Assembly: GCA_013306675.1 (NCBI GenBank)
Contig: JABLUY010000146.1
Span: 1-64,000, forward strand
DNA length: 64,000 nt
Direction of reading: 5' to 3'
DNA from: Thraustochytrium sp. TN22
Lineage: Eukaryota > Sar > Bigyra > Thraustochytrida > Thraustochytriidae
Part shown: piece after piece, positions 47,320 through 56,011 of the stretch
Layout of the letters: each line of letters opens with the position of its first letter
Position numbering within the stretch: position 1 is the first letter of the stretch
Position numbers and translations under genes: made by a program
Notes under the pieces: generated by a model
The model's input: the letters and a program-made list of their open reading frames with translations, nothing else
What the model was told of the DNA's origin: nothing
Database searches by the model: none

Positions 47320-49695
47320 ATGGCGGCCTTCGAGGTGGGCGGCGTCGTGGTGGACGAGGAGGGCCACCGCGGCTGGGTGCGCTACGTGGGGCCCGTCGCG
47401 ACGGCCAAGAAGAAGGAAGCCGTGTGGGTCGGCGTGGAGTGGGAGACGGCGGGGCGCGGCAAGCATGACGGCGCCGTCAAGGACAAGGCGAGCGGGGAGG
47501 AGACGAGGTATTTCACGTGCGCCGAGGGCCAGGGGTCCTTCGTCAAGCCGCAGTTCCTGCGCGCCGGCGTGACCTTCGCGGACGCACTCATCACCAGATA
47601 CGAGCCCGAGGCCGCGCAGCGCGAGGCCGAGGATGGCGAGGGCGCCGGCGCGGGCGGCGAGGGCGACGACGGCGAGGCTGGGCCCCGGCGGCGCAACGGC
47701 GAGGTCGTGGAGATCGAGGCCGTCGGCATGGACCAGATCCGCGGCAAGCAGCGCATCCACAAGCTCCGCGAGGTGTCGCTGGCATCGTGCGTCGTGGTGT
47801 CCGCCGGCCGCGCCGGCTGGATCCGCGAGAACTGCCCGCACGTGCACGAGCTGGACCTGTCGGACAACCTGATCGACTCGTGGGCCACGGTCGGCGAGGT
47901 GGCGCAGCAGCTCGACCAGCTCGAGCACCTGTCGCTGGCGCGCAACCACCTGCGCTCCGGCCTGCCCATCAACCCGATCGAGCCGCTCCCGGCGCCGCTC
48001 AAGGTGCCCATGGCGGCGCTTCGCGTGCTGGTGCTCAACCGCACCGGCACCACCTTCTCGCAGGTGCAGCGCCTGGACGAGGAGGGCGTGCTGCCGGTGC
48101 TGGAGGAGCTCGTGCTGGGTGACAATGACCTGACCTCGCTCGACCCCATCGGCAGCCTCAAGTCCGCCGAGGTGGCGCACCCCAAGGGCTCCTACGCCGC
48201 CTGGGCGCAGGAGCAGATCAAGCTGGTCGACCGCAAGGGCTTCACGCCGGAGTCCTTCGCCAAGGGCTTTGCGTGCCTGCGCAAGATCGACATCTCGCGC
48301 AACAAGCTCGCGACCTGGTCCGAGGTCTGGCGTCTCGCGCGCCTCCCGGCGCTGCGCCACATCAACGCGAGCGACAACCCAATCGAGGAGGTCTTCTTCG
48401 ACCCGCCCGCTGCCGTCGCCGCCACGGATCTCAGCGAGGGTGGCCAGGAGCAGCAGCAGCAGCAATCGGAGGGAGAGGAGGCCTGCTGCGGCGCCGAGGG
48501 CGGCGCCTGCGCCCCGCCCGCGCCGGCGCCACGCACCGAGAACGAGCTGCAGCAGTCGCGCCTCGAGGCCGCACAGGCCTTTGAGCGCGGGCTCGCGCCG
48601 GACGCCGCCTCGCCGCAGCCCGTGGCCGAGTCCGAGTCCGAGGGGGGGAGCCCTGAGCCGCAGGACGCCGAGCGCAAGGCAGAGGACGGGGCAGCCCCCG
48701 CCGACGCGCGGTCCGCCGACGGCAAGAAGCCGTCCCGCTTCGTGGAGGAGCTGGACATCGTCATGAGCAACGGCATGGTGATCCCCATGCTCGAGAAGCG
48801 CGAGCGCGCTCGCTACACCGAGGCGCGCCTCTTCCGCGGCTCCGGCAAGGTGGGCGGCTCGCAGCCCTTTAGCGCGCTCGAGACGCTCCTCCTCTGCAGG
48901 ACGCGCATTGCGGCCTGGTCCAGCGTCGACGCGCTCAACGCCTTCCCTGCGCTCAAGGAGCTGCGCCTGCAGGGCTCGCCCGTCATCGCCGCGGCCGGCA
49001 ACGCCGGCGCCGCGCGCCAGACCACCATTGCGCGCGTGCGCGGCCTCGAGCGCCTCAACGGGTCCGAGGTCGCCCCGCGCGAGCGCTCCGACGCCGAGCG
49101 CCTCTACCTCAAGCGTGTCGCCGTCGCGCTCACCGACCTGGCGCCGCCCGCGCGCGACGCCAAGCTCGCTGAGCACCCGCGCTACGCCGAGCTCGTCGCC
49201 GAGCACGGCGACCCGGCCGAGGCCGCGCGCCGCGCCAAGGCCGCGCAGGAGGCTGACGGCTCGCTCGCCTCCAACAGCGCCAAGGTCACCATCCGCAGCT
49301 TCGATCCGCGCACCTGTACGGCGCCGCCCGTCACCAAGCGCCTCCCGCTCGCCATGACCGTCAAGGAGCTCAAGCTGCTCTGCCAGCGCCTCTTTAGCGT
49401 CGACACCGATCTGCAGACGCTCTTTTACCGCGAGACCGGCAAGGACTTTGGCCACCCCGTCGCGCTCGACGAGGACGGCATGTCCATCGTCGACTTTGGC
49501 GTCAAGCCCGGCGGCGAGATCATTATGGAGGCGCGCGACCCGGAGAAGGACAAGGCAGACGCTGACAAGCGTGCCGCCCGCGACGCGCAGCGCATGAAGG
49601 ACCAGGAGTCCCGCGCTGAGCGTGAGGCTGCCATCAAGCGCGACGAGATCCAGCAGCTCAAGGACTCCGTTCTCTCTGGCGGCCCGGCCAGTTAG
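47320..49695 (+). CDS. TBCE: Tubulin-specific chaperone E (tubulin folding cofactor E)
   Basis: 791 residues, longer than the usual ~530. CAP-Gly domain at ~5-95 (GWVRYVGPV, VGVEWETAGRGKHDGAVKD, FVKPQFL), an LRR region (LREVSLASCVVVS, VHELDLSDNLIDSWATVG, LEHLSLARNHL, LRKIDISRNKLATWSEV) and a C-terminal ubiquitin-like domain at ~650-745 (LAMTVKELKLLCQRLFSVDT, VDFGVKPGGEI). This order is diagnostic of TBCE, which acts with TBCC, TBCD and TBCB in making and breaking alpha/beta-tubulin dimers. Extra length comes from a Gln/Glu/Pro-rich insert at ~370-475 and a charged coil after the Ubl (KDKADADKRAARDAQRMKDQ). The CAP-Gly GKNDG motif reads GKHDG. Single exon. Confidence 0.95.
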   Translation: MAAFEVGGVVVDEEGHRGWVRYVGPVATAKKKEAVWVGVEWETAGRGKHDGAVKDKASGEETRYFTCAEGQGSFVKPQFLRAGVTFADALITRYEPEAAQREAEDGEGAGAGGEGDDGEAGPRRRNGEVVEIEAVGMDQIRGKQRIHKLREVSLASCVVVSAGRAGWIRENCPHVHELDLSDNLIDSWATVGEVAQQLDQLEHLSLARNHLRSGLPINPIEPLPAPLKVPMAALRVLVLNRTGTTFSQVQRLDEEGVLPVLEELVLGDNDLTSLDPIGSLKSAEVAHPKGSYAAWAQEQIKLVDRKGFTPESFAKGFACLRKIDISRNKLATWSEVWRLARLPALRHINASDNPIEEVFFDPPAAVAATDLSEGGQEQQQQQSEGEEACCGAEGGACAPPAPAPRTENELQQSRLEAAQAFERGLAPDAASPQPVAESESEGGSPEPQDAERKAEDGAAPADARSADGKKPSRFVEELDIVMSNGMVIPMLEKRERARYTEARLFRGSGKVGGSQPFSALETLLLCRTRIAAWSSVDALNAFPALKELRLQGSPVIAAAGNAGAARQTTIARVRGLERLNGSEVAPRERSDAERLYLKRVAVALTDLAPPARDAKLAEHPRYAELVAEHGDPAEAARRAKAAQEADGSLASNSAKVTIRSFDPRTCTAPPVTKRLPLAMTVKELKLLCQRLFSVDTDLQTLFYRETGKDFGHPVALDEDGMSIVDFGVKPGGEIIMEARDPEKDKADADKRAARDAQRMKDQESRAEREAAIKRDEIQQLKDSVLSGGPAS

Positions 49696-50028
49696 TTCTA
49701 GAAGTCTGTGCGTTATTGGCTCGTGCGTAGAGCCCGACAAGTTGTGGTAACCTAACTCTTTGTTGCAAACAAATCTGTGGTAGAAGAAAAGAAAAGAAGC
49801 TTCGATCAAAGTACCATAGTTCGCTCCTTGGCATTGACAGAGATGACCTTGGCCAGAACACGGACAGACCCTGGGTGTAAGCCCTCCGCGTCTCCTCTCT
49901 CCTTTGCGGCTCGATACGCGAGCGACCGTGACAGCCTCGTGTGTGTGCAAGTCCAAAAAAAGAAAATTACATCGTTTCCCATGGATCAAAAGCATCTTCT
50001 ACTTGAGTTGTCTTGAGTTACTGGACAG
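49696..50028. other. Intergenic between convergent genes; nothing seen
   Basis: About 330 bp of more balanced base composition between the TBCE stop and the LRR-protein stop. Confidence 0.5.
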
Positions 50029-51498
50029 TTACTGCTGCTGGAGGCCATCCAGCGCCACAATCAACGTGGGCCGAGCAGCGCGGAACTGCTCCGCAAGCTC
50101 CTTACCGTCGCCTAGGTCATTGCCACCGAGCTCCAGGACGCGCAGGCCATCGCCTTCCGAGGCAGCTAGAACCTGGATGAGCGCCTCGGCACCAGGTCGA
50201 GTCAGACCGACACCACCAAGGGCCAGCGTGCGCAGCGCGCCCTCGCCCTCGCCGTTAGCGAGCGCAGCGCACACCAGAGCGGCGCCATCGTCGCCCAGCG
50301 CATTGCCCATGAGGCGCAGCTCCTCGAGAGAATTGGCCGAGAGCGCGAGGCGGACCGCCTCGGCGAAGGCCGCGCTCTTTTCGCTGTCATTGCCGCTGCG
50401 AGGCGCCACCGGATCCTCCTCCTCCTCCTCGTCGTCGCCGGCCTGGTTGCCCTTTTGCAGACCGATTCCGACGCTAGTTAGGTTGAGGCGAGCGAGCGTC
50501 GGGGCGCTGGCCGCAGCGAGAGCCGCCGCGAGCGCACGCAAGCCGTCCAAACCGACTGGGTTGGCCCGAATGTCGAGGTCCTCGAGCTGCGTCGCGCAGG
50601 CCGCCGCGGCCGCCTCGTCCACAGCGCTGATCTCATTGCGACCGGCCGCCAAGACGCGCAGCGTGCGAAAGCGAGAGCCGGGCCGCGCCGCCGCCGCGCA
50701 GGCCGCCGCAAAGCCAGCCGTACCGAGACCGCAGCCGTCCACGTGCAGCTCCCGCACGCCGTGCTCGTGCTCCTGGGCAGCCTCGGGGCCTTCGTCCTCC
50801 TCCCCTTGCTGCTGCTGCTGCTGCTCCAGTTGGTCGGAGCCGCTCGAGCCCACGAGCGCGGCGACGCCCTGGTCGCCCACGGACGGGTTGTCGCTGAGCA
50901 CGAGGCGCAGGCCGGCGTTGCCCTTGGCAGCGGCGCGCAGCGCGAGGCCGAGCGCGCGGCAGCCGTCCACGCCGAGCCCCGTGGCGTTGAGCTCGAGATT
51001 GCGCAGGAGCGCGGGCGCGTCGCGCAGGCCGGCGGCGAGCGCGGCGACGCCCTCATCGCCGAGCGCGTTGCGGCCCAGGCGCACGTCCTGCAGCGCGTGC
51101 GAGGGCGTCGCCAGCACTCGCGCGAGCGAGGCCATGCCGGGCGGGCCGATGCTCTTGAGCTCCAGGTCGAGCGCCTCGAGCGTCGGGTTGTCCCAGGCGT
51201 CCAGCAGCGCGTGCAGCTCGTCGTCGCCAAAGGCCGCGCACCCGAGCGCCAGCCTGCGCAGGCGCCTGTTCCTGCGCAGCGCGGCGCCGATCCTGCGCGC
51301 GGCCTCAGGCGTCACGCTGTGTCCCGAGCAGAGCAGCTCGTCCAGCGAGGTGTTGTCCGCGAGCGCGTCGGCGAGCGCGGCCAGCCCTGCCTCGTCCACC
51401 TTGCGCAGGCTCAGCACCAGCATCGCCGGCCCGGTCTCGTTGGCGCGCAGCTTCGCGACCAGGTCGTCCACGCCGCGCCGCGGCTGGCCCCACGCCAT
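50029..51498 (-). CDS. Ribonuclease-inhibitor-type leucine-rich repeat protein
   Basis: 489 residues from MAWGQPRRGVDDLVAKL. It is made almost entirely of ~27-30-residue LRRs of the RNI/NOD type: LDELLCSGHSVTPEAARRIG, LRRLALGCAAFGDDELHALL, LEALDLELKSIGPPGMASLA, LQDVRLGRNALGDEGVAALA, LELNATGLGVDGCRALGLAL, LRVLELGGNDLGDGKEL at the end. A short Gln/Glu insert (~225-240) and a Glu/Asp insert (~395) interrupt the solenoid. No NACHT, membrane or signal segment, so a cytosolic or ciliary scaffold is likely. Its start is only 203 bp from the divergent TOG gene. Function not inferable beyond protein binding. Confidence 0.85.
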   Translation of the reverse strand: MAWGQPRRGVDDLVAKLRANETGPAMLVLSLRKVDEAGLAALADALADNTSLDELLCSGHSVTPEAARRIGAALRRNRRLRRLALGCAAFGDDELHALLDAWDNPTLEALDLELKSIGPPGMASLARVLATPSHALQDVRLGRNALGDEGVAALAAGLRDAPALLRNLELNATGLGVDGCRALGLALRAAAKGNAGLRLVLSDNPSVGDQGVAALVGSSGSDQLEQQQQQQGEEDEGPEAAQEHEHGVRELHVDGCGLGTAGFAAACAAAARPGSRFRTLRVLAAGRNEISAVDEAAAAACATQLEDLDIRANPVGLDGLRALAAALAAASAPTLARLNLTSVGIGLQKGNQAGDDEEEEEDPVAPRSGNDSEKSAAFAEAVRLALSANSLEELRLMGNALGDDGAALVCAALANGEGEGALRTLALGGVGLTRPGAEALIQVLAASEGDGLRVLELGGNDLGDGKELAEQFRAARPTLIVALDGLQQQ

Positions 51499-51701
51499 CC
51501 TGCCTCGCCGAGCGCTCTGCGAGCGACGCGCGCGTGCGCAGCCGGGGCCCGCCTGGAGCCCGGGCAAGCTGTGGTTCTGCGCAGCGGCGGCCGCGCGGCG
51601 CAACGCCGGCCGCGGCGTGCGCAACGCCGGCCCAACGGACCGCAGGCGGCGTCGAGCCCGCAAAGCGCGACAGAGCGCGAGTGGGGCGCGCGCGGCGGCG
51701 C

Positions 51702-53471
51702 ATGGGGCCCGCGCGCGAGGGCGATGCGGAGGCGGAGGAGGAGCTGGCGGGCGCCAGCTGGGACGAGCAGGAGGCGCGCGCGCGCGCGAGGGCGTGCGTG
51801 GCGCTGCTGCGCAGCAAGGAGGACTGGCAGCGCCAGGCGAGGGGCCTGCGCACGCTGCGCGCGCTGGCGGAGAGGGCGCCGCAGGTGCTGCGCGAGGACG
51901 CAGCGCTGTACAGGACGCTCCTGGGCTGGGCCGTGCGCTGCCTGGCGTCGCTGCGGTCCGCCGTGTCCAAGGGCGCCGCGCAGACGCTGTCGGAGCTCTT
52001 CGGCCGCCTCGGCGCCGACCTCAACCTCCCGCTCGCCGACGAGCTCGTGCCAGCGCTCCTCAAGCGCGCCTGTGACAACACCAGCGAGTTCATACGTCTG
52101 CACGCCGACCAGGCGCTCGCCGTCTTTTGCGCGCACTGCGCCTCGCGGGACGTCCTCGCGCGGCTCCTGCGCTACGTGCAGCACGCCAACCCCATGGTGC
52201 GAGAGACCGCGCTCGTGGCCATCGCCCGCTGCTTGCGCGCGGCGCCCGCGCTCCGCGACGCCCCGGGCTTGGCGCCCGCTGTCGACACGGCGCGTGCCGA
52301 CGCCAGCCCGCAGGTGAGGCGTGCGGCCTCGGACCTGCGAAGCCTGCTCGGCGCCGTCACGCCGGAGAACTTTTTGCCCCCGCGCTCCGCGCGTTCGCCC
52401 GTTTCCAAGCCAGCCGCGGCGGCGCCCGTTTCCAAGCCGGCCACGGCGGCAGCGATGAAGCCGTCCTTTCTCCCGAGGCTGGGCGGCAAGCCGCCCGCGT
52501 CCTCGTCCTCGTCCTCGTCCTCGGCAGTCCCGAGCCTGCCGGTGCGCGAGGCGAGGCTATCCAGCGCCGCGCCCGCCACGGACGATGAGCTCGGCACGCA
52601 GCACAGCATGTCCATGGACACCTGGCGGCGCGCGCGCGCGGAGCAGGCCCGCTTGCCGTCGCCCATCAAGCAGGGGCGCCAGTCTTCGCCGATGCGGCAA
52701 GGACGAGGGCCGCCGGGGAGCCCAACCAAGCTGGCGTCGCGAGGGGTCGCTTCGCCCTTGGTCCACGCTCCGCGCCGCCCTGCAGCAGGCTCCCGCGAGC
52801 GCCAGGAGCCGCACTGCAAGCCGCGTCTGCGGCCGCTGGCCTCTTCGGATCCGCGCCAAAGGCCGCACGCGCCACGGGCGCCGCAGCTCTCCGCGCCGCA
52901 CAACATGCGGCCGAGCAAGCCGCAGGCCGACCTGAGCCTCCCGCCGACCGACATTGGGGCGTACGCCTTTGACTACCACCAGATGTCGAACCAGCAAGCG
53001 TCGCTCCCGCGGATGCAGCAGCGATTGCCGTCCATGCCCGCCGAACGGGACCCACCTGCCGCACTGGGCACGACCGTGCATGCGGCCGCCCAGGCTGCCG
53101 TGCCCGCCGCGCCCGTAGCGCTGCAGGCGCCGAGACCGGTCCAACTGCGCGGAATTGTGACGCCAGCGGCCACGGGCGCGGCAGCGATGGCGGACGACAT
53201 CTGGGCGCCTGTGCCCGAGACGGACGTCTCGCTGCCGACGACGGTGCAGAGGCCGCCGAACCAGGACGCCGACGAGCGCCGCCTGTGGCGCGAGATTGCC
53301 GACCTGGAGCAACGCTTGGCCCAGGTCCGTGCGCGCTCGCACCTGCGTCGCGTGCGGGTTGCTGGCGGCGTGGACGCCGCGCCTCCGGAGCTTGGGCTCA
53401 GCCCCATGGGCGCTGCGATCTACGCCCGTGCCGTCACCGAGGCGCCGCCATACAAGGATCTCCGCAGATGA
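51702..53471 (+). CDS. TOG-domain microtubule-associated protein (CLASP/TOGARAM-like)
   Basis: 589 residues from MGPAREGDAEAEEELAG. Residues ~15-225 form HEAT-type helices typical of a TOG domain: SKEDWQRQARGLRTLRALAE, LRSAVSKGAAQTLSELFGRL, LADELVPALLKRACDNTSEF, VRETALVAIARCL. The SLR.AVSKGA...EL and ELVPALLKRA blocks match the CLASP_N signature. The rest (~230-520) is Ser/Pro/Arg-rich and disordered, with a short coiled segment near 540 (RRLWREIADLEQRLAQVRAR). TOG domains bind tubulin and regulate microtubule growth; TOGARAM proteins act in cilia. One TOG domain is fewer than in CLASP. Divergent, closely spaced with the LRR gene, suggesting shared control. Confidence 0.85.
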   Translation: MGPAREGDAEAEEELAGASWDEQEARARARACVALLRSKEDWQRQARGLRTLRALAERAPQVLREDAALYRTLLGWAVRCLASLRSAVSKGAAQTLSELFGRLGADLNLPLADELVPALLKRACDNTSEFIRLHADQALAVFCAHCASRDVLARLLRYVQHANPMVRETALVAIARCLRAAPALRDAPGLAPAVDTARADASPQVRRAASDLRSLLGAVTPENFLPPRSARSPVSKPAAAAPVSKPATAAAMKPSFLPRLGGKPPASSSSSSSSAVPSLPVREARLSSAAPATDDELGTQHSMSMDTWRRARAEQARLPSPIKQGRQSSPMRQGRGPPGSPTKLASRGVASPLVHAPRRPAAGSRERQEPHCKPRLRPLASSDPRQRPHAPRAPQLSAPHNMRPSKPQADLSLPPTDIGAYAFDYHQMSNQQASLPRMQQRLPSMPAERDPPAALGTTVHAAAQAAVPAAPVALQAPRPVQLRGIVTPAATGAAAMADDIWAPVPETDVSLPTTVQRPPNQDADERRLWREIADLEQRLAQVRARSHLRRVRVAGGVDAAPPELGLSPMGAAIYARAVTEAPPYKDLRR

Positions 53472-54651
53472 ATGTTGTCTTCGGCGCCAAGGCACACGCT
53501 CGCTCTGCAAAGCTCCGGCAGGGCTGTCGGTCTTGGTCTCGCCGAAGAGCAAACCTCGCCCGCCCTGGAGCTCATTGTACTCTTAATATCAACGAGACTG
53601 AAATCTGATTCGTGGTCGCTTTCGGCCCGAACGTCCAAACTTATGCTGGTAGTCGTCCACGGCAGCCAGCGCATTCCCTCGATACGCGAGCGTCTCAGCA
53701 CGCAAGAGCCGCCAAGAGCCGCTCCGTGCTTGCGCTCCCTCGCGCTCCCTCATCATATAAGCCTCGTTCCCTATGCTCGCTTGCTCCGTGCTTCAGCTAG
53801 CTCGCTAGCCTCGTCCCGGCCCGACGGCCGCAACGAACCGCGGCCCGGCGCCGACGTCGAGCCCTCGGCGCCCGAACCCAGGTCGGCCGACGTCCAGCGG
53901 CCGCCGCCGCCGCGCGACCCGGGCCCGAGCTCCACGATTTCAGAGGCCGCTGACAGTGAGGTGCGCGCGTGCACTGGCAGGGCCGCGCAGGGCAGTGACG
54001 TTGAAGTTGTGTGCGGTCCCAATGCGCGCGGCGCAGGGCCCCGAGTCGGAGTCCGAGTCCGAGTCCGGGTCTGTAACGCAGTACTGCCGCGACGTGCGCT
54101 GACAGTGATCATGAGAGCGGGCACTGCAGGCCGTCACTGTTACTAGCGCAGCCTGGTGCCACTGAAGTCGGCGGCGCGGCGGCGCGCGGGGGACGCGACG
54201 GCGGTACTGCTTCGGCAGCCGGCAGCGCGGCGGTACATAACTCCGTGCCGCGTGGCCGCCAGCCTGATGAGGTTGATACGCTGCAAGCATGCACAACGAA
54301 CGAGGGCGGCGGTCCGGGAAGCACCTGGGGGAGCAGACCGGGTCCTCGGGTGACGTCGCACGCGCGGCCGGAGCTGCCTCTTAGCTCTTACTAACTAGGA
54401 ACCTGAGGTCCGGACAAGTCCTGTCCTCTCGAGCATTCCTGAGAGCGAGAGAGAGCGCTCCGTCCGTGTGCAAAAGAGCAGCCAGCGGGCCGCCGCAATC
54501 ACCTCTGGCTGGCTGCAGGGTTGTCTGACTGTCCCTGAGCAATCGTAGCTCCCTTGTGCTCATCGTCGTGGCGTCACTGGCAGGGCTGCGCGCGGCTGGC
54601 GGCCAGCAGTACGGAAACCTCCCTGACCAAGCGCAACAAGAGCCGCACGTT
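53472..54651. other. Intergenic or unresolved 5' region of the dioxygenase gene
   Basis: About 1.2 kb. An open stretch (~53644-53957) ending at a GAG|GTGCGC possible donor, several CTGAC motifs and a TTACTAAC near 54386 could belong to 5' exons of the downstream gene, but no splice set gives a convincing protein. GAGTCC repeats lie at ~54040-54070. Confidence 0.4.
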
Positions 54652-55773
54652 ATGATGATGGCGATGGGCCAGCAGCACGAGCAAAAGGCGCACCAGGAAG
54701 AACTCCTCAAGGGCGGCAAGTCCCCTGGCGTGGAGGTAGGAGAGGTGCCGCGCACGAACGTGCCTACCTGGAGACTGCTCGCGGTGCTTGCCCTCTGTGT
54801 GTTGGCGGGGCTCTCCGCCGCCGCGCCCCTGCACAGCAAGCAAGGACACGTGGTGGAGTGGGGCCCGAAGAGCCTCCGTATCGAGCCCATGGCGGGCAAG
54901 AGCTTCGGCGCCGAGGTCTACGGGTTCGACCCGCGTGCCATGGCGACGGACCTCGAGATGATGGCGCGCGTGCGGACAGCACTGGAGAAGCACCTCGTGC
55001 TGCGCTTTCACAACGTGACTACGGAGCTAACGCCGGAGCTGCACTTGGCCTTTGGGCGCGGGCTAGGCCCCGTGGACGCGCGCATCTCGTCGCCGCCCGG
55101 CTACCTGCTCAAGGGCGTCTTCAACAGTCCGGCCCGCGTCAAGGAGGCGGCAGCCAAGGGCATCGACGCGCGCTCGCTGGGCCAGACGATGCGCGAGGCG
55201 ATGGCGGCGTCCCGCATGCCGCCCGAGATTACGCGCATCGTCAAAGAGCCGAGCGACGTGGCAGCCTTCGGCGAGGGCTGGCACTCGGACATTACCTACC
55301 AGAAAGCGCCGCCCTTTGCCGCGGCGCTCGCCTCTCGCGACCTGCCGCCCGTGGGCCAGGGCAACACCTGGTTCCTCGACATGCGTGCCGCCTATGACAG
55401 GTTGCCCGAGGACGTGCGCGCGCGTGTGGACGGCCGTGGCGCCAACCACACGGACGGGGACGAGCACTGGGCCGTGCACCCGGTGGTCCGCCACGACAAC
55501 GTGCAGGGCCGCCGCAGCCTCTTTGTGAACCGCGCCTTCTCGCGGCACTTGGTGCCTGCCAACACGCCGGGGGACGAGGGCTTGCTTGAGACCCTGCTCG
55601 CCCACGTGGACGCGCTGCCCGTGGAGTGCCCTGAGAGCTTCCTGGACCTCACGTGGCGCGACGGCCAGATGCTCATCTGGGACGAGCGCTTCACGCAGCA
55701 CGCCGCCATCGCGAACTACCACACGCGCCGCGAGATGCACCGCGTCCTCGTGTCAGGCACCATTCCATTTTGA
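54652..55773 (+). CDS. TauD/TfdA-family Fe(II)/2-oxoglutarate dioxygenase, membrane-anchored
   Basis: 373 residues from the ATG at 54652 (MMMAMGQQHEQKAHQEELL); the frame is open upstream without an ATG. One hydrophobic helix at ~39-58 (WRLLAVLALCVLAGLSAAAP) predicts a signal anchor facing the secretory pathway, unusual for this family. The catalytic fold follows: iron ligands in WHSDITYQ (His211, Asp213), the distal His at ~350 in QHAAIANYH, and the 2-oxoglutarate Arg in TRREMHR. GAEVYGFDPR near the domain start and HLVLRFHNV are also family-typical. TauD-type enzymes hydroxylate taurine, 2,4-D and other small acids; the substrate here is unknown. Active-site residues appear intact. Confidence 0.87.
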   Translation: MMMAMGQQHEQKAHQEELLKGGKSPGVEVGEVPRTNVPTWRLLAVLALCVLAGLSAAAPLHSKQGHVVEWGPKSLRIEPMAGKSFGAEVYGFDPRAMATDLEMMARVRTALEKHLVLRFHNVTTELTPELHLAFGRGLGPVDARISSPPGYLLKGVFNSPARVKEAAAKGIDARSLGQTMREAMAASRMPPEITRIVKEPSDVAAFGEGWHSDITYQKAPPFAAALASRDLPPVGQGNTWFLDMRAAYDRLPEDVRARVDGRGANHTDGDEHWAVHPVVRHDNVQGRRSLFVNRAFSRHLVPANTPGDEGLLETLLAHVDALPVECPESFLDLTWRDGQMLIWDERFTQHAAIANYHTRREMHRVLVSGTIPF

Positions 55774-55794
55774 TGGGGCCGACTGTGACGACCA

Positions 55795-55865
55795 AGAACT
55801 GTATGAATACAGTGCAATGCAAAATGCCATGCAATGCAGTGCAAAATGCAACGCAATGAAATATT
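55795..55865. repeat. Degenerate (AATGCA)n repeat in the dioxygenase 3' flank
   Basis: AATGCAAAATGCCATGCAAT units with variation, about 70 bp, starting 20 bp after the stop codon. Confidence 0.7.
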
Positions 55866-56011
55866 GTAAATGATTTGGTTCCTGGAAAGAGAGTCAAAGC
55901 GGGAGAGAACTTCGGTTGCTTTGCACCCGGCGCTCGCTCTGCCGCAGTCAATGCAACAGAGGCCGTGCGCCAGGTGGACGAAGAAAATTGAGCTACGTAC
56001 TGCGACTTGTA

